In this document: positions 34,461 to 45,365 of the stretch, piece after piece
Layout: every line of letters starts with the position of its first letter
How positions within the stretch are numbered: position 1 is the first letter of the stretch
Assembly (NCBI GenBank): GCA_963693305.1
Contig: OY855912.1
Span: 3,708,501-3,772,500 of the forward strand
DNA from: Meandrina meandrites
Lineage: Eukaryota; Cnidaria; Anthozoa; Scleractinia; Meandrinidae
DNA: 64,000 bases
Direction: 5' to 3'
Notes under the pieces: generated by a model
The model's input: only the letters and a program-made list of their open reading frames with translations
Database searches by the model: none
What the model was told of the DNA's origin: nothing
Made by a program: the position numbers and the translations under genes

Positions 34461-35819
34461 TCAATTCATTGTACTCGGCTTAAATGCGGCACGACGGGGC
34501 TTGTCAATACCATAGACAGCTTCAATGTCTTGATCAAAGAGAAAGCCGGGATATTGGCCCGCCGACTTACCATCTCGCACACTGCAATCGAATATAAGCT
34601 CACTGAACTTGAAAGACGGGTCTTCTTTAATACCAGCCCAGGGACTAGGACCAGTAATCTTTGAATCTATCGGGTAATAAACACCGCTGTTTATACGAAT
34701 TGGGTAGTCAAACATAACAACGAAGCCGTAATAGTCATGAACATCGTCCTTTTTGGAAACGTATGTTCCTGTTTGTTCAGCGACGAGCTGGTTGAAGAGG
34801 TTGTGCACCTCCACCGAGACTGTATACGTTGCATTCTCGCTGCCAAAATGTTGTATACCGTGCAAGTGAATTGCACGGTCGACCTTAAAATCCAAATGAT
34901 AATTGACGCTGTCTTGTTCTTCGGGCGACTGGATTGGAGGAACGTAACCCTTAAACCTACGACATATATCATACCAGATGTAAACCCTTGGAATTTGTGG
35001 GTAAGGCAAGGGAGACGTTAGGACCATATCGTTGTAGTGCTTCATCATATCAACAACTTCTCTCGTTGTCAGAATGCCACGATCAGCGGCAACAGAAAGA
35101 AATTCCTTCTGTGACATCAATGGAAACCTCAGCGCTTTTACGATCTCGTCTCCAACAATCTCCCTCTTACTTTTGCCGCTCTTTTTACATTGCCTTGTGG
35201 CCCAGCGATCAACCGCTTTAAATAAATCCGCTTCAGTTACACGCAACATCTCTCTCTTCACAACGGACTCGACGACAGATCTTTGCACTGCGCAAAAATC
35301 ATCTGATTTCAATGCTTGTTCTGTGCGCTTATCGATCACTTTCCAACATGCTTTTTCCAAATTTTCTTCCTCAAACGTGTGAGCGATCGGCAGAACGGCA
35401 AACACGCTGTTTTCGCCCAGCATGTGCACACGTAAGTAATTACCGCACAATTTAACGAGTGCGGGAACCATATACTTCTTCGCCAAGTACATCACTGCAA
35501 CCACATTAGCCTTCTTTAACTTCACTTCGTCGCTGTACAAGAAGCGAAACAACTCCAACAAACTCTCGTAGTCACAGTCAGTCAGTTCAACAGAGTCGCC
35601 GATATTCTCTGCCATTTGGCCATAGAACATGGTAAAGAACACAGGGCTGCCTACTGCCAGCAAAAACTTGTGAGCTGGAATCACTTTCTTAACTTCACTC
35701 TCATTAGACACCGGAACGACAAATTTTACGTCGCTCATTAACTCGTTGTTGAAAATATACTTCATTCTCAACGCGACAGTGGATCTTTTTGTCTGCCAGT
35801 CCGGGTCAGCAACAGCCAT
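34461..35819 (-). CDS. BTB-BACK-PHR domain protein, BTBD3/BTBD6-like (452 aa)
   Basis: Single-exon gene. Domain order: a BTB/POZ fold at about residues 20-130 (LMSDVKFVV, IPAHKFLLAVGSPVFFTMFYG, FLYSDEVKL, AVMYLAKKYMVPALVKLC), a BACK domain at about 135-250 (ENSVFAVLPIAHTFEEENL), and a PHR-type beta domain at about 300-445 ending FSELIFDCSVRDG and GFLFDQ. Proteins of this architecture act as substrate adaptors of Cullin-3 ubiquitin ligases, with the BTB binding Cul3 and the PHR domain binding targets. That role is known for the family and inferred here. The length fits the core of BTBD6. Vertebrate members have several exons, so the intronless form points to a retrocopy or lineage-specific intron loss. 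The 3' UTR carries a GACT microsatellite. Confident on domains, less on orthology. Confidence 0.93.
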   Translation of the reverse strand: MAVADPDWQTKRSTVALRMKYIFNNELMSDVKFVVPVSNESEVKKVIPAHKFLLAVGSPVFFTMFYGQMAENIGDSVELTDCDYESLLELFRFLYSDEVKLKKANVVAVMYLAKKYMVPALVKLCGNYLRVHMLGENSVFAVLPIAHTFEEENLEKACWKVIDKRTEQALKSDDFCAVQRSVVESVVKREMLRVTEADLFKAVDRWATRQCKKSGKSKREIVGDEIVKALRFPLMSQKEFLSVAADRGILTTREVVDMMKHYNDMVLTSPLPYPQIPRVYIWYDICRRFKGYVPPIQSPEEQDSVNYHLDFKVDRAIHLHGIQHFGSENATYTVSVEVHNLFNQLVAEQTGTYVSKKDDVHDYYGFVVMFDYPIRINSGVYYPIDSKITGPSPWAGIKEDPSFKFSELIFDCSVRDGKSAGQYPGFLFDQDIEAVYGIDKPRRAAFKPSTMN

Positions 35820-36555
35820 TGTTGCCTTGTTTTCCCGCAGTGCTGACTGATCTGGGCCTTCTGTAGTGATTCTTGGACGATTCTAAGGCTGTTATAAATG
35901 CAATGTTTGATCGACACTGTTAGATGCTACGTATATAACAAAAAAAAATTGTCAAAGTGAGGACAAAGATGAAGTGCACCGCGTTTAAAATTGCGTGCAA
36001 AGAAGCCAACCAAACCACGCCAGCTGAAATGTAGTTCTAGTTTGTATGCTTGCCTTTTGTGGCAGTTCATTTATTAATACGTGATATTAGCATTTCCGTG
36101 ACATAAATCTATAAACAGCAGTAAGCAGATGGCAAACGCTAAACATCTATCCGCTTGAGAAAGAAAGTTTGGAGAAAGTTTCAGCTCAAGCTGAAATATT
36201 CCAGCTCAGTTTCAGAAACGTGTCAAGGTTTTTCAGCTCGGTCAAACGAAAAAAGAACGAATGTCCTTAAATATTCTTATTTTCATAGAGTAGTGGGAAC
36301 ATGCATGGAATTCGCTTCCCCCTTTTCATTCGTGAGGCGACAAGTGTGAACTCTTTTAAAGTGTTAGTTAAAATGTTTTTTATGGATCAGCATAATCTTT
36401 GAATGTTTTTCTTGTTTACTTACTTATTACTATTATAATTTCATTTTCATTTGTATTTTTATCTTAGTACCTTAGGTGATCTGCTTTAATATGGGGTCTT
36501 TGACTCTTTTGCAGTTCATCCTTTGGCCTTTGTTTTTCTTAAGCCATAAATTGTA
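35820..36555. other. Upstream region of the BTB gene
   Basis: On the minus strand, TTATAA about 75 bases before the ATG (near 35891-35896) could serve as a TATA element; this is weak evidence. No other gene seen. Confidence 0.3.
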
Positions 36556-36564
36556 ATAAACAAA

Positions 36565-36599
<35 letters not shown>

Positions 36600-36648
36600 A
36601 TGAATAAATAAATAAATAAATAAATAAATAAATAGATAAATAAGTAAT
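36556..36648 (+). repeat. (AAAT)n microsatellite
   Basis: About 23 tetranucleotide units with three interruptions (TGAA, TAGA, TAAG). Confidence 0.95.
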
Positions 36649-36767
36649 GGGAATGGATTTTTAGCCTGAGGCTCGATCTCGTACCCAGAGCCCGCGTTAC
36701 CCTTGTCCGGCGGAAGGGAACGACAGCTGGTCTAGGCGAAGCCGATTCTGTGAGGGTAAAAGGCGGA

Positions 36768-37880
36768 ATGAGTTTGCGGAATGGCATGTGGCATGACTTG
36801 CGGAATGGCATAATTATGCCCTATGTAATTTTTTTAAAAATAAATTATACTAAAAAAGGGCGCCAATTTTTTAAGAGAAGCCGCATTGTTAAATACCGCG
36901 GGCTGAAACATGATAAAAAATCAAGCATCGATCGCATCTTGATTTGATTTTCACGTATGCTGTTCTAATTCACGGATTCGACGAAAAGAGTTTGGTGGCC
37001 AATGCTAAGGCTTCCCGCTTCTGTGGACGGTTTATCACTTTTAGTCAGAGCCATACAATGCCTCGGATACAACTTGGTCCACTTCGTGCTACTACATGTT
37101 TGACCAAAACATCGAGACGGAAAGTCAAGTTTTGGCCCAGCCTCGGTAGTGAGCACTCGGTTGTATCCAGTCTCAAGCATATCTACTTGTCCTTATCCAT
37201 CACGGGTTAAACGATCGATGGAGTAAAGTACAGTACATATTTACGAGGCGTATTTGTTTCATTAAAAGTCTGTTCCTGTCTATTATCCTTTCTTTTGGAA
37301 AGTCTTCTTCTCAGCCGCTCGGACTGAAATCACGCAACGCTCCCAGGTTCGGGCTGCGAAGGAGACTTGCTTTTCGCTCGCCATTACGAAGACTATAAAA
37401 ACTCAATGGAAGACATTAACATGTTTTACGTTTAACCCGTGATGGATAAGGACAAGTAGATATACTTGAGACTGGATACAACCGAGTGCTCACTACCGAG
37501 GCTGAGATGACATCCGCCAAAACTTGACTTTCCGTCTCGATGTTTTGGTCAAACATGTAGTAGCACGAAGTGGACCAAGTTGTATCCGAGGCATTGTATG
37601 GCTCTGACTAAAAGTGATAAACCGTCCGTTTGGCGGCCTTAGCATTGGCCGCCAAACTTTTTTCGTCGAATCCGTGAATTAGAACAGCATATGTGAAAAT
37701 CAAATCAAGACGCGATCGATGCTTGAGTTTTTTTATCATGTTTGAGCCCGCGGTATTTAACAATGCGGCTTCTCTTAAAAAATTGGCGCGCTTTTTTAGT
37801 ATAATTTATTTTTAAAAAATTACATTCGGCATAATTATGCCATTCCGCAAGTCATGCCACATGCCATTCCGCAAACTCAT
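36768..37880. mobile_element. 1.1-kb foldback element with 450-bp inverted arms
   Basis: The left arm 36768-37213 and right arm 37429-37880 are inverted copies with few differences. Both carry GAGTTTGCGGAATGGCATG, ACTTGCGGAATGGCATAATT and GTTGTATCCAGTCTCAAG (or complements). The 215-bp spacer includes CACGCAACGCTCCC and CGAAGGAGACT, motifs of the hairpin at 52135-52233. The right arm has a small insertion around 37625-37655 with its own GGCGGCC/GGCCGCC pair. There is no transposase, and the flanks show no convincing target duplication. Confidence 0.85.
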
Positions 37881-37993
37881 GGGAACGTGCGCGTAGGCGG
37901 GTTACACGGTAAAGTCGTCCCTAGTCTAGTGCAGCCCTGGCTGAAATTTGTTACATAATCGCAAATAATTAGAGACATTTCAGCTCAAGAAGC

Positions 37994-38210
37994 ACGAGGG
38001 CGCGTTCTTTGTTACTAAAACCTCCGGTTGGGCTAAAAGAATTTCGACTGCTCGCTTTAGACCTTGATAGTTGGCTCGGGGCTCGCCAGCTATCAGCCGA
38101 CAGAAACCTCGAGCTCGCCGTCTAATTGTTAAATAGAAAACAATGGGGGAACGAATGCTAGCTTGCATTATTCCAATTATTCTAATTCCGGATCCCAAAC
38201 GAACGCGCCC
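37994..38210. repeat. Short inverted repeat beside the minisatellite
   Basis: GGGCGCGTTC at about 37999 and GAACGCGCCC at 38201-38210 are complementary ends. The sequence between includes GCTCG/CGAGC runs but no gene. It directly precedes the 63-bp minisatellite. Confidence 0.45.
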
Positions 38211-38212
38211 TT

Positions 38213-38401
38213 AGGCTTACCGGAGCACTATTCAGGCTAACCATAACGTTATTTAGGCCAACCAAAGCGCTATTCAGGCTTACCGGAGCGCTATTCAGGC
38301 TAACCGTAACGTTATTTAGGCCAACCAAAGCGCTATTCAGGCTTACCGGAGCGCTATTCAGGTTAACCGTAACGTTATTTAGGCCAACCAAAGCGCTAGC
38401 G
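38213..38401 (+). repeat. 63-bp minisatellite, 3 copies, each three 21-bp subunits
   Basis: Copies start at 38213, 38276 and 38339 and are almost identical. Each holds three related 21-mers with the cores AGGCTTACCGGAGCG, AGGCTAACCGTAACG and AGGCCAACCAAAGCG. Because 21 is a multiple of three, an artificial open frame runs through it on the minus strand. The first subunit is the reverse complement of the minisatellite unit at 63292. Confidence 0.92.
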
Positions 38402-38858
38402 CCCACTCACTACCAGTGTCAATCAGATTCGCCGATTTCCAGTAGAACACGGCAGAGTTTCTAATGAACTGTTTTATGAGGGTCTCACGTTCCTTTCGAC
38501 GGAGTGTAGTACAAAGGTCATGGAGCTGAACTGAGCTGAAAATGACCAGCTACCCTAATTTGAGTGTCATGTCAGTATGAACTGAATTCACGGAGCATAA
38601 TGTTTGAAAGAAGATTTAATGTGGCTTGTGGAAGAAACTACGTGAAAACTAAGTTTCTGACAATTTCGAAATATAAAACCTTTTCCGTCTTGCTATATTA
38701 TTCAACAAATTCGCGCGATGCCCATATATGGCCAGAAAGTCATTGTTATCCGTCATCCGTACATAACAGATATCCTGAGTTATAATCCATCAAATAGTTT
38801 TCGCGCGCGCTATTGGTCTAAACACGTCACGAGATGTAGCCAAAACTGGGGAATATTT

Positions 38859-38972
38859 AACAATTATTCCACGAGCGCGCGTTGGATATGAGATGGTAGA
38901 TAGCCGACGAGGCGCGTAGCGCCGAGTCGGCTATAACGATCTCATATCCAACAAGCGCAAGTGGAATAATTG
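38859..38972. repeat. Hairpin element with GGCGCGTAGCGCC tip
   Basis: Arms CAATTATTCCACGAGCGCG / GCGCAAGTGGAATAATTG outside and GTTGGATATGAGAT / ATCTCATATCCAAC inside, with a GCCGAC...GTCGGC inner stem. Same type as 9573-9669. Confidence 0.75.
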
Positions 38973-39055
38973 TTTTATTAAAAACGCCCAAAAGAATATC
39001 AATATTTGAGCTCCCCAGCTGTTTTCGTTGACGCGCATCGGCTACGAAATTTGTG

Positions 39056-39122
39056 GTGAATGGTATATGAGCTCATATACCATTGCCTGTTAGCCAATCA
39101 AATCTCAGGAATTGCAATATAC
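39056..39122. repeat. Small palindrome with ATGGTATATGAGCTCATATACCAT
   Basis: A 24-bp perfect palindrome (central GAGCTC) followed by another partial copy, CAATATACCATTGC. Likely another foldback unit. Confidence 0.6.
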
Positions 39123-39359
39123 CATTGCTAGTTTTTAATAACAGATGATATTCCCAAAGTGATATTCCCCAGTTTTCGAACTTTGCAATTTACGTTCGCA
39201 CGTTTAGCTTTTATCCCGAGTAAATTGTTAAAATGAATAAAACTAAACAATTTAAACAGACTAATAATATTTTGAGCGCTGACAGAATTTCTTTGACGTT
39301 TAAAAGCTTTGAGAAAAGGTCACCCAAAATGCGGCCTTGTAAAAAATATTTGAAGGATA

Positions 39360-39550
39360 ATAAACACAATAGCATCCATTTGGCTTCAAAAATATACACA
39401 GATATTTGTCCTTGGACATTATCTGTTCCTCGAAGCTCACAGTTTTCCTCGAGCTTCGCTCTCGGAAAACTGTTCGCTTCTCGGAACAGATTATGTCCGC
39501 GTACAAATATCCGTGCATATTTTCGCGCCAAATGAAGGCTATTGTTTATA
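39360..39550. repeat. Hairpin element with CTGTTC arms
   Basis: Imperfect palindrome of about 190 bp. Left-arm strings CAATAGC, ACAGATATTTG and GTTCC are mirrored on the right as GCTATTG, CAAATATCCGTG and GGAAC. The tip is CGAGCTTCGCTCTCG. Frames on either strand here (39211-39723) are products of the palindrome. Confidence 0.65.
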
Positions 39551-39649
39551 TATACGTTGCCAAGATTAGCCGGAAATCTTTCAAAGCACTGCACAACCAC
39601 AGTTTTTCTCGCTGCAAAAAGCAGTTCGTTGACAATTTGTTGAATAATA

Positions 39650-39750
39650 AAACAGTTATCCTGCTTAATCTTGCGGAATATCGTCAGATTTTAGCCAACT
39701 CGGCCTACGGCCTCGTCGGCTAAGTATCAGGCGATATCGCAGGATAATTG
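39650..39750. repeat. Hairpin element with CAGTTATCCTGC arms
   Basis: Arms AACAGTTATCCTGC / GCAGGATAATTGTT, then GCCAACTCGG / GTCGGC around CCTACGGCCTC. Same hairpin type as 38859-38972. Confidence 0.7.
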
Positions 39751-40025
39751 TTCGAGGTTTAGCCTTCAGTTACGTTTCAGTGGTTGTGTATCTATTCGTG
39801 AACAGAACATGATCTATTCATATGATGATCTATTCGCGCGTTGCTTTTATGGGAGACTTTGAAATTCTTGATTTTGGGCTTGAAAATACAGAAAATTGTA
39901 GATTTTTGACTGCAATCCTTAGTTTCTCGGGCTCGCAGTGTAATTGTTAAAAAGAACTACGGCTTTTAGCGCGCGCTTTCTTTCTCGACGCCGATAATAC
40001 TGTTCCCGGGTACTGTTAACTGCGG

Positions 40026-41230
40026 ATGCAACAAAGTTTATACTTGAAATGCGATGAACTTTGCACTGTCTTGTTTGCAGCATTTAAGCGCACCATGAAC
40101 AAGTTATGTATATCAATTCATTATTACAGGTGCTGTTTACTTTATCACTGTGTCAAAAAAAATCGGGTCGGTTTGAAGCTCGCTCTCGCTAGGTCTCGCA
40201 TGAATGACCGCTACACTTCAAGAGAACAACAAAAACAATGCCCCTAGCCTCCATTACAATAGCAACTGCTGCACTTGATGACCAGAAAAATTACAAGCTT
40301 ACGAGACAGCTACTGCACTACTGCTAAAATCACGGACACAATTTTATTACTTCTTCGCGTTATTTATTTTACTTCTTAGTGCCAAAAGGCTGACCATAAT
40401 GCTATCTTTTCTTTAAGAAATTTAATAGCTATTGCGTTCCCACAGTAAATATCAACGATGATCATTATGCTAGAAAATATAATCTACTCTTAAGTCTGTT
40501 ATGAATAATTCACTTCATTGTATCAAACATATTATCTCGTAACTCAATACTTATTACTCAACTGAAATGATTTGGGTTCTCTAAATTTATTATAATTTCT
40601 TGCTTAAATATTCGCTAACGCATTTAACGGGTATTATTTCAAAATTAATAAAGATGATATGTTCATCCCGTTCTGTCACGAGCGTGGGACAAAGAAAAAT
40701 TCCACGCTCGTGACAAATGAACATATCATCTTTATCATTTATTAACCAAGCTTAAAATTCACCATCTTCATTATTTACTATTTCAAAGTTATTATTATAC
40801 TGCACTGTCAATTTAACATGTCTAGCATTTACACAGCAAGTCAGGCTCAAGTTTTATTTATTTGTTTGTTTTTCAGTGACGGTTGCCTTTCTTCCTAGTA
40901 TAGCAATTATATTATTATCATTCTTTAATATTTTTTTTTCACAATTGAAGTTAATTGTATTAAATGTGCAATTCTCTCCTTGCACAGGAGATGGGTGTTG
41001 TTAAATACTGACAAAATCTACACGACAACTAGAAACCAGACTATTTCATGGAGAAAGGAGCAAAGAACAGCGAGTGGGCCAAAACAAGAGGAAACTGGGG
41101 AGAGGAGGAGGAGAGCAGCCTGTCCTAAGTTGCTACTTGTCGTACTTCGCCCACTCACAGACCTCCCTCCTCCCTCTCAGTTTTCTGTCAATCTAGACGA
41201 CATCCTCCAATTATAACCAAGACATTGGTC
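40026..41230 (-). repeat. 3' flank segment of F-box copy A, duplicated at 53480-55860
   Basis: Blocks CTACTGCACTACTGCTAAAA, GAGTGGGCCAAAACAAGAGG and GTCAATCTAGAC occur here and in the 53.5-55.9 kb region in the same order, with different insertions between them. It lies downstream of F-box copy A as the other lies downstream of copy C, so it belongs to the duplicated F-box unit. No gene recognised. Confidence 0.65.
40650..40733. repeat. Hairpin element AAAGATGATATGTTCAT
   Basis: Outer arms AAAGATGATATGTTCAT / ATGAACATATCATCTTT are perfect (17 bp); inner arms TGTCACGAGCGTGG / CCACGCTCGTGACA are perfect (14 bp). The loop is short and A-rich. Confidence 0.85.
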
Positions 41231-41447
41231 AGAAATTAAATTCTCCATTTCCAAGCTGTGCTAGCACCATTCCAAAGCTATCAATACCCAGATCCCACTA
41301 TCAGGTTCTCCATGGCACTGCAGTTGGCTAAGCCTCTGATGACTAATTAATGACGTCAGCTACATGGTTTCTATTGGCTGATTGTTGGCGAGGGGTAAAG
41401 CCCCAAGTCAACTATCAAAGTTGATAGAAACTGAAAGTGAGGCATCT

Positions 41448-41608
41448 AATTGTTTTAACATAACCCACTGACCGTTCTATTAAACAAAATTGATTAATTG
41501 ACGGTTTTGTTCAACAAAATTCATCTTGATCAATAGATGGCACCTTGCAGCCAATCAAATTGTGCGATTACCTAATAGACGGTCAGTGGGTTGTGCTAAT
41601 TGCAATTA
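41448..41608. mobile_element. 160-bp TIR element (MITE)
   Basis: The ends contain AACCCACTGACCGTTCTATTA on the left and the complement TAATAGACGGTCAGTGGGTT on the right, within TAATTG/CAATTA borders. No ORF. Confidence 0.7.
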
Positions 41609-41844
41609 GAGTTCAAGTAGTGCTATGGATCTCAATAACAGCTGCAATGCATTTACATTCTCAGAATTTTTGATAGAACCTCAAGTTCACCAGCTTTCTT
41701 GTGTTAAGTTGTGTTACCTTCGGAACTAAATTTTGGCATGTCGTTTCAAAAACTATAGCCTGGCCAAGGAAATTTAAAGCAACCCATACCAATATCAAAA
41801 AATTGGAAACACTAAGTCCACTGCAGTTAATTTACCAGGCCCAA

Positions 41845-44006
41845 CTAGGTGCACACCAAAGATGTAAGCACACCTCCCACCCACCCCGGGGCAAGTTTTG
41901 CTAGGATTAAACATGGCACTGGATTCATTGCTTCACAACCAATGCCAATTTGAATCATCGGGGTGAATAACTTTCCAAGCCAATTAAAGAAAGTATGAGC
42001 CTTTGTTGCGTCATCACAATAAGATGTTATAGTATTCCAAGTAGCATGGTCATCTTCTTCTTCTTCGTCATCGCGCTCTACTATTTCCTCACTGACCATA
42101 GGGTTACTATGCATTTCAGAATTAAAACCAAAAAGTGTAATAACATCCTCTGCTGTAGGAAGGGTGTCTTTACTCCAGGGAAACAAGCAAGTCTCAACCT
42201 CTCCTGAGCCCTCATTACCCCAGGCCCCTATAGAAAAAGAGTCAGAATTAAGATTAACCTAGTACAAATATCAGTTAACAATAAATTATATATTATGTAC
42301 TTTTATGAATCAAAATCACATCACTCTGAAAGGTAGACTATTAGAAGGCAACCGATATAAAGCTAAAGTGTATTAAACAAATAGATTCAATCCTTATGTG
42401 TATAGTATTTGCACTTTTACTCTTTATGGTATACAATCTTTACAACAGAATAAAATTATTCTTACAGCAATCTAGAGACAGTTCGTGTGCCGCAGTCTGT
42501 ATCCTTGTCAAAATGTAAACAGCTTTTAGGAGATCTTTATACTTCAGCTCTTTATCTGACCCAAGTGTGTAATCTGCCAAATGAACAATGCCACATTTCC
42601 AGCGCTTTGGAGGATCAGAGAACACGTATACATTGGATTTATCTTCATTTTCCTCCCAGTAATAATGCCACTCATCAGGAGTAGTCCACTCCTGCAGATG
42701 TCCACTGGGTTCTTCTTCATTGTTTAAGTCATAATGGGTGAGCAAATAGTTTTTACAGAACTGCTCTGAAGAAAGAAGTTCCTGGTTTAAAAATGCAAGA
42801 GATAATAATGATTTGTTACTTAGCAACCTTTGGACCTCTATACCGTATATTAATTTAATGCATTAGTTATTAGTTATTATTAGTTAGTTATTAGTGATCA
42901 TTTCCAGCAGTTTCAGTACCAAAATGTGCATTTAAAAGTGCAGCAAAGGAAAGTTGCCAAGCTCTCCTATAAAAAATTCAGTTACAATATTTTTGGCAGG
43001 CTCTAGTGTGTGCAAAAGCTCTTATTATTCAAACAGGTGTTGACTCATTTTGGTCTTCAACAACTCGACTCTCTAGTCTGCTGAGGCCTGATCAACAACT
43101 TATTTCTCATTACACTATGATGACAGTTCAGCCTCCATTGGACTTTTGTGGGAAAAAAAGATTATATTCCTTATAAGTAATATTTAATGAACTAAATGCA
43201 CATGTTACATTGTTTACTGGACCCTGATCAAGAAATCCCAAATGGAGCCCTGGTAAGGGTTGTTGAATTGGACAAGACACAACTTTCACAGTGCTTATTC
43301 ATTTGCCCACGAGTGCAAATATAATGGGCACCAGTTAATTGACACAGCAATATGATAAAATGCTGGGTTGTGGGGGAGATGGGGTGAGGGTGAGGAGGAA
43401 CTTTATTGGCTTTTGGGGTCATTTATACTGCAGAAGCTAAAGTAAAGCTGCTGCACTAAATGGGCCAATTCCGCCTCATCAATCTTATTTCTAGAATTTA
43501 AGGTGCAATGGCCCAATGGTAAGTGCACTGGACTCCAAATCAAGTGCTCCGGGTTCGAGCCCTGGCTGGATGGGGTCATCTGCTTTGAGTTCTTGGGCTA
43601 AGTACTTTGCTCACACAGTGCCCCTGTATCTCCACACATGCACAGGTGTATAAAGGTGCCAGTGAATTTAATATGGTGGGGGGTAACTGTGCAATGGACT
43701 GACATCCCTCCCAGGAGGAGTAGACACACTTCTAGTTGCCTCATGCTACAGAAACTGCGATAAGCCCCAGCCTGATGTGCCACTAGGTTCAAACACAGAC
43801 TTAACCTTATCACCCAAGTCAGTGTTTTAGAAGAAATGTATGATATTAGTAAAGAATTTTCCTGTTACCATGAGAGCATAAAGAGATGGACCATTACTCA
43901 CTTTCCATTCTTTACAGACCAGCATACAATTGTAAACTTTGGGTAGAGGTAAAAAGGAAACTACTTTCTCAATTACTTCTGAAGGCAGAAATGGCAGAGC
44001 AGTCAT
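41845..44006 (-). CDS. F-box protein, tandem copy A (267 aa, three coding exons)
   Basis: Exons, from 5': 44006-43902 (105 nt, donor AAA|GTGAGT), 42781-42466 (316 nt, acceptor AACCAG|GAA, donor TGCT|GTAAGA), and 42227-41845 (383 nt, acceptor CTATAG|GGG, stop). Phases 0 and 1 join in frame. Exon 1 encodes an F-box (LPFLPSEVIEKVVSFLPLP, then CMLVCKEWK), which in known proteins binds Skp1 in SCF ubiquitin ligases. Exon 2 begins ELLSSEQFCKNY and contains FSDPPKRWKCGIVHLADYTL. Exon 3 has FPWSKDTLPTAEDV, an acidic run and a conserved end (ILAKLAPGWVGGVLTSL). I do not recognise the region after the F-box; it may be the substrate-binding part. Introns hold the SINE at 43500-43816. Paralogs B and C lie upstream. 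Confidence 0.85.
43200..43345 (+). repeat. Dispersed repeat in intron 1 of copy A, shared with copy C
   Basis: The phrases CTGGACCCTGATCA and AAATGGAGCCCTGGT match 59350-59480 in copy C in the same place relative to the SINE. Possibly another degraded SINE tail. Confidence 0.5.
43500..43816 (+). mobile_element. tRNA-derived SINE in intron 1 of F-box copy A
   Basis: The head has tRNA-like Pol III boxes (GGCCCAATGGTAAGTG for box A, GGGTTCGAGCC for box B). The body continues GGGGTCATCTGC and ends in GCAATGGACTGACATCCC, TGCCTCATGCTACAGAAAC, GATAAGCCCCAGCCTGATG and CTTATCACCCA, a tail found in several invertebrate SINEs. It lies antisense to the host gene, just beside coding exon 1. Confidence 0.8.
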
Positions 44007-44824
44007 CTTATCTTATCTGTGTAAATATCAAAACATAAGAAAATGTTACAAGTTGCATAAACAGAGCATCAGCCATGGCTGATTGTGAATCTGCAAGTAA
44101 GAGGGTATTTTTTCAAGCCAGGACCCTCTTTGCATAATTTAAGCCATTGTTATTGTTTATTTGCTTTTTAACTCATTTATTCGGTTTTTGAACACACCCA
44201 AACCTTATATTATTGGTCTACTCTCGTACATATTTTTAACCTGCAAACCCGAGTGAAATATGGTGATCCTATTGTTCCATGATGTAAAGAGGTTAGCAAT
44301 GCGTAATTTTGTGTGTGACACATAATTTATTAGAATTAAAATTGCACTGACATTCTGTGAAATGCAAAATAAACTTAAAGAGAAACATGATTTGTTAGAA
44401 TTTATGACTAAATAAGCTGTTTTAAGTATAGGTGACACATTAGTTTTGTTAAAACTAGTGCATGAAAAGCATCACAACCCCACTCCCCCCGCCCCCCAAC
44501 CCCACCCCTGCGCTATCTCGATATCTCAAGACCGAAATAAAATTTAAAAGTCAGAGAAAGTGGGGAGTACGAGATAGCTGATGGTCTAAAAAAGCAAATC
44601 CAAGGAAAATGGATTAAGTTCCAAATAACCGAGTTCGAGATAGTTCAAATGGGCTCTTATTTCCTCTTGTACTCTCGATCTCGCATACATGTGGTTCGTG
44701 TCTGAAGGATTGCAAATCTTTCCGTTCAGGCACGATATGTTATCACAAACACTTCTCCCTTACATGTATTAAATAAGCTCAAATAATAGTTCACAACTGC
44801 AGACATCTTTGTCTTCTAGCTTAC

Positions 44825-44895
44825 CTGCTTTTCAGTTTTGCTCTTCAGTCTGATGCCCAGAGTCCGATGTCAGCCATGTTCTGAACAAGAAATGT
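44825..44895 (-). other. Candidate 5' UTR exon of F-box copy A
   Basis: On the minus strand a conserved block with CTTGTTCAGAACATGGCTGA ends at a strong donor, AAGCAG|GTAAGC (exon end 44825). It is shared with copy B at 51866. A short upstream ORF starts at its ATG and stops soon after, so the exon is probably untranslated leader. The next acceptor (TTTACACAG) lies just before coding exon 1. Confidence 0.5.
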
Positions 44896-45365
44896 GAAAG
44901 GCGTTCCATGACTTTATTAGTTACCAGTCTTTAGCACCAATTCCCACACAAAATCCAGATCCCGGCGGATCCCGGCGAAAGTTGTAGAGGTTTGAATTAC
45001 AGACACTTTCGTGGGTAATAAAAGAACAATTTTATTATTGTTTTGACTCTCGATAAAGCGGACACCGTGAACTTCTTATATAACATTAATGATTGTTACA
45101 AAAAAATGCAGTCTGTACTGCTCACTTTTTGTCAAAACACACTTCAAAAGACTTCTGGAATATTTAGTTATGCTGGGTTTTGCTTTTTCACTTGAGCTTG
45201 CGCCTTTTCCTTCCAGACTATTTAGGAGGGATCAAACCCTCATCCATTTTAATAATCCTCCATTCCCAACGACTGCTTAACGAGTTTCACCGCTGTTGAC
45301 AAGCACGGTCAAGCACGTCATAGTCTATATTATTTAACGTATGTTAACCACACTTTTTTTTCCCA

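Noticed and set aside
38213..38401. CRISPR-like regular spacing
   Set aside because: The repeats are contiguous with related subunits and no unique spacers, in a eukaryotic genome; it is a minisatellite.
38182..38406. Minus-strand frame with NSAPVSLNSALVGLNN-type repeats
   Set aside because: Open only because the minisatellite period (21 and 63 bp) is a multiple of three.
39211..39723. Several overlapping 70-130 codon frames on both strands
   Set aside because: They mirror each other across an inverted repeat and have no domain; palindrome artefact.
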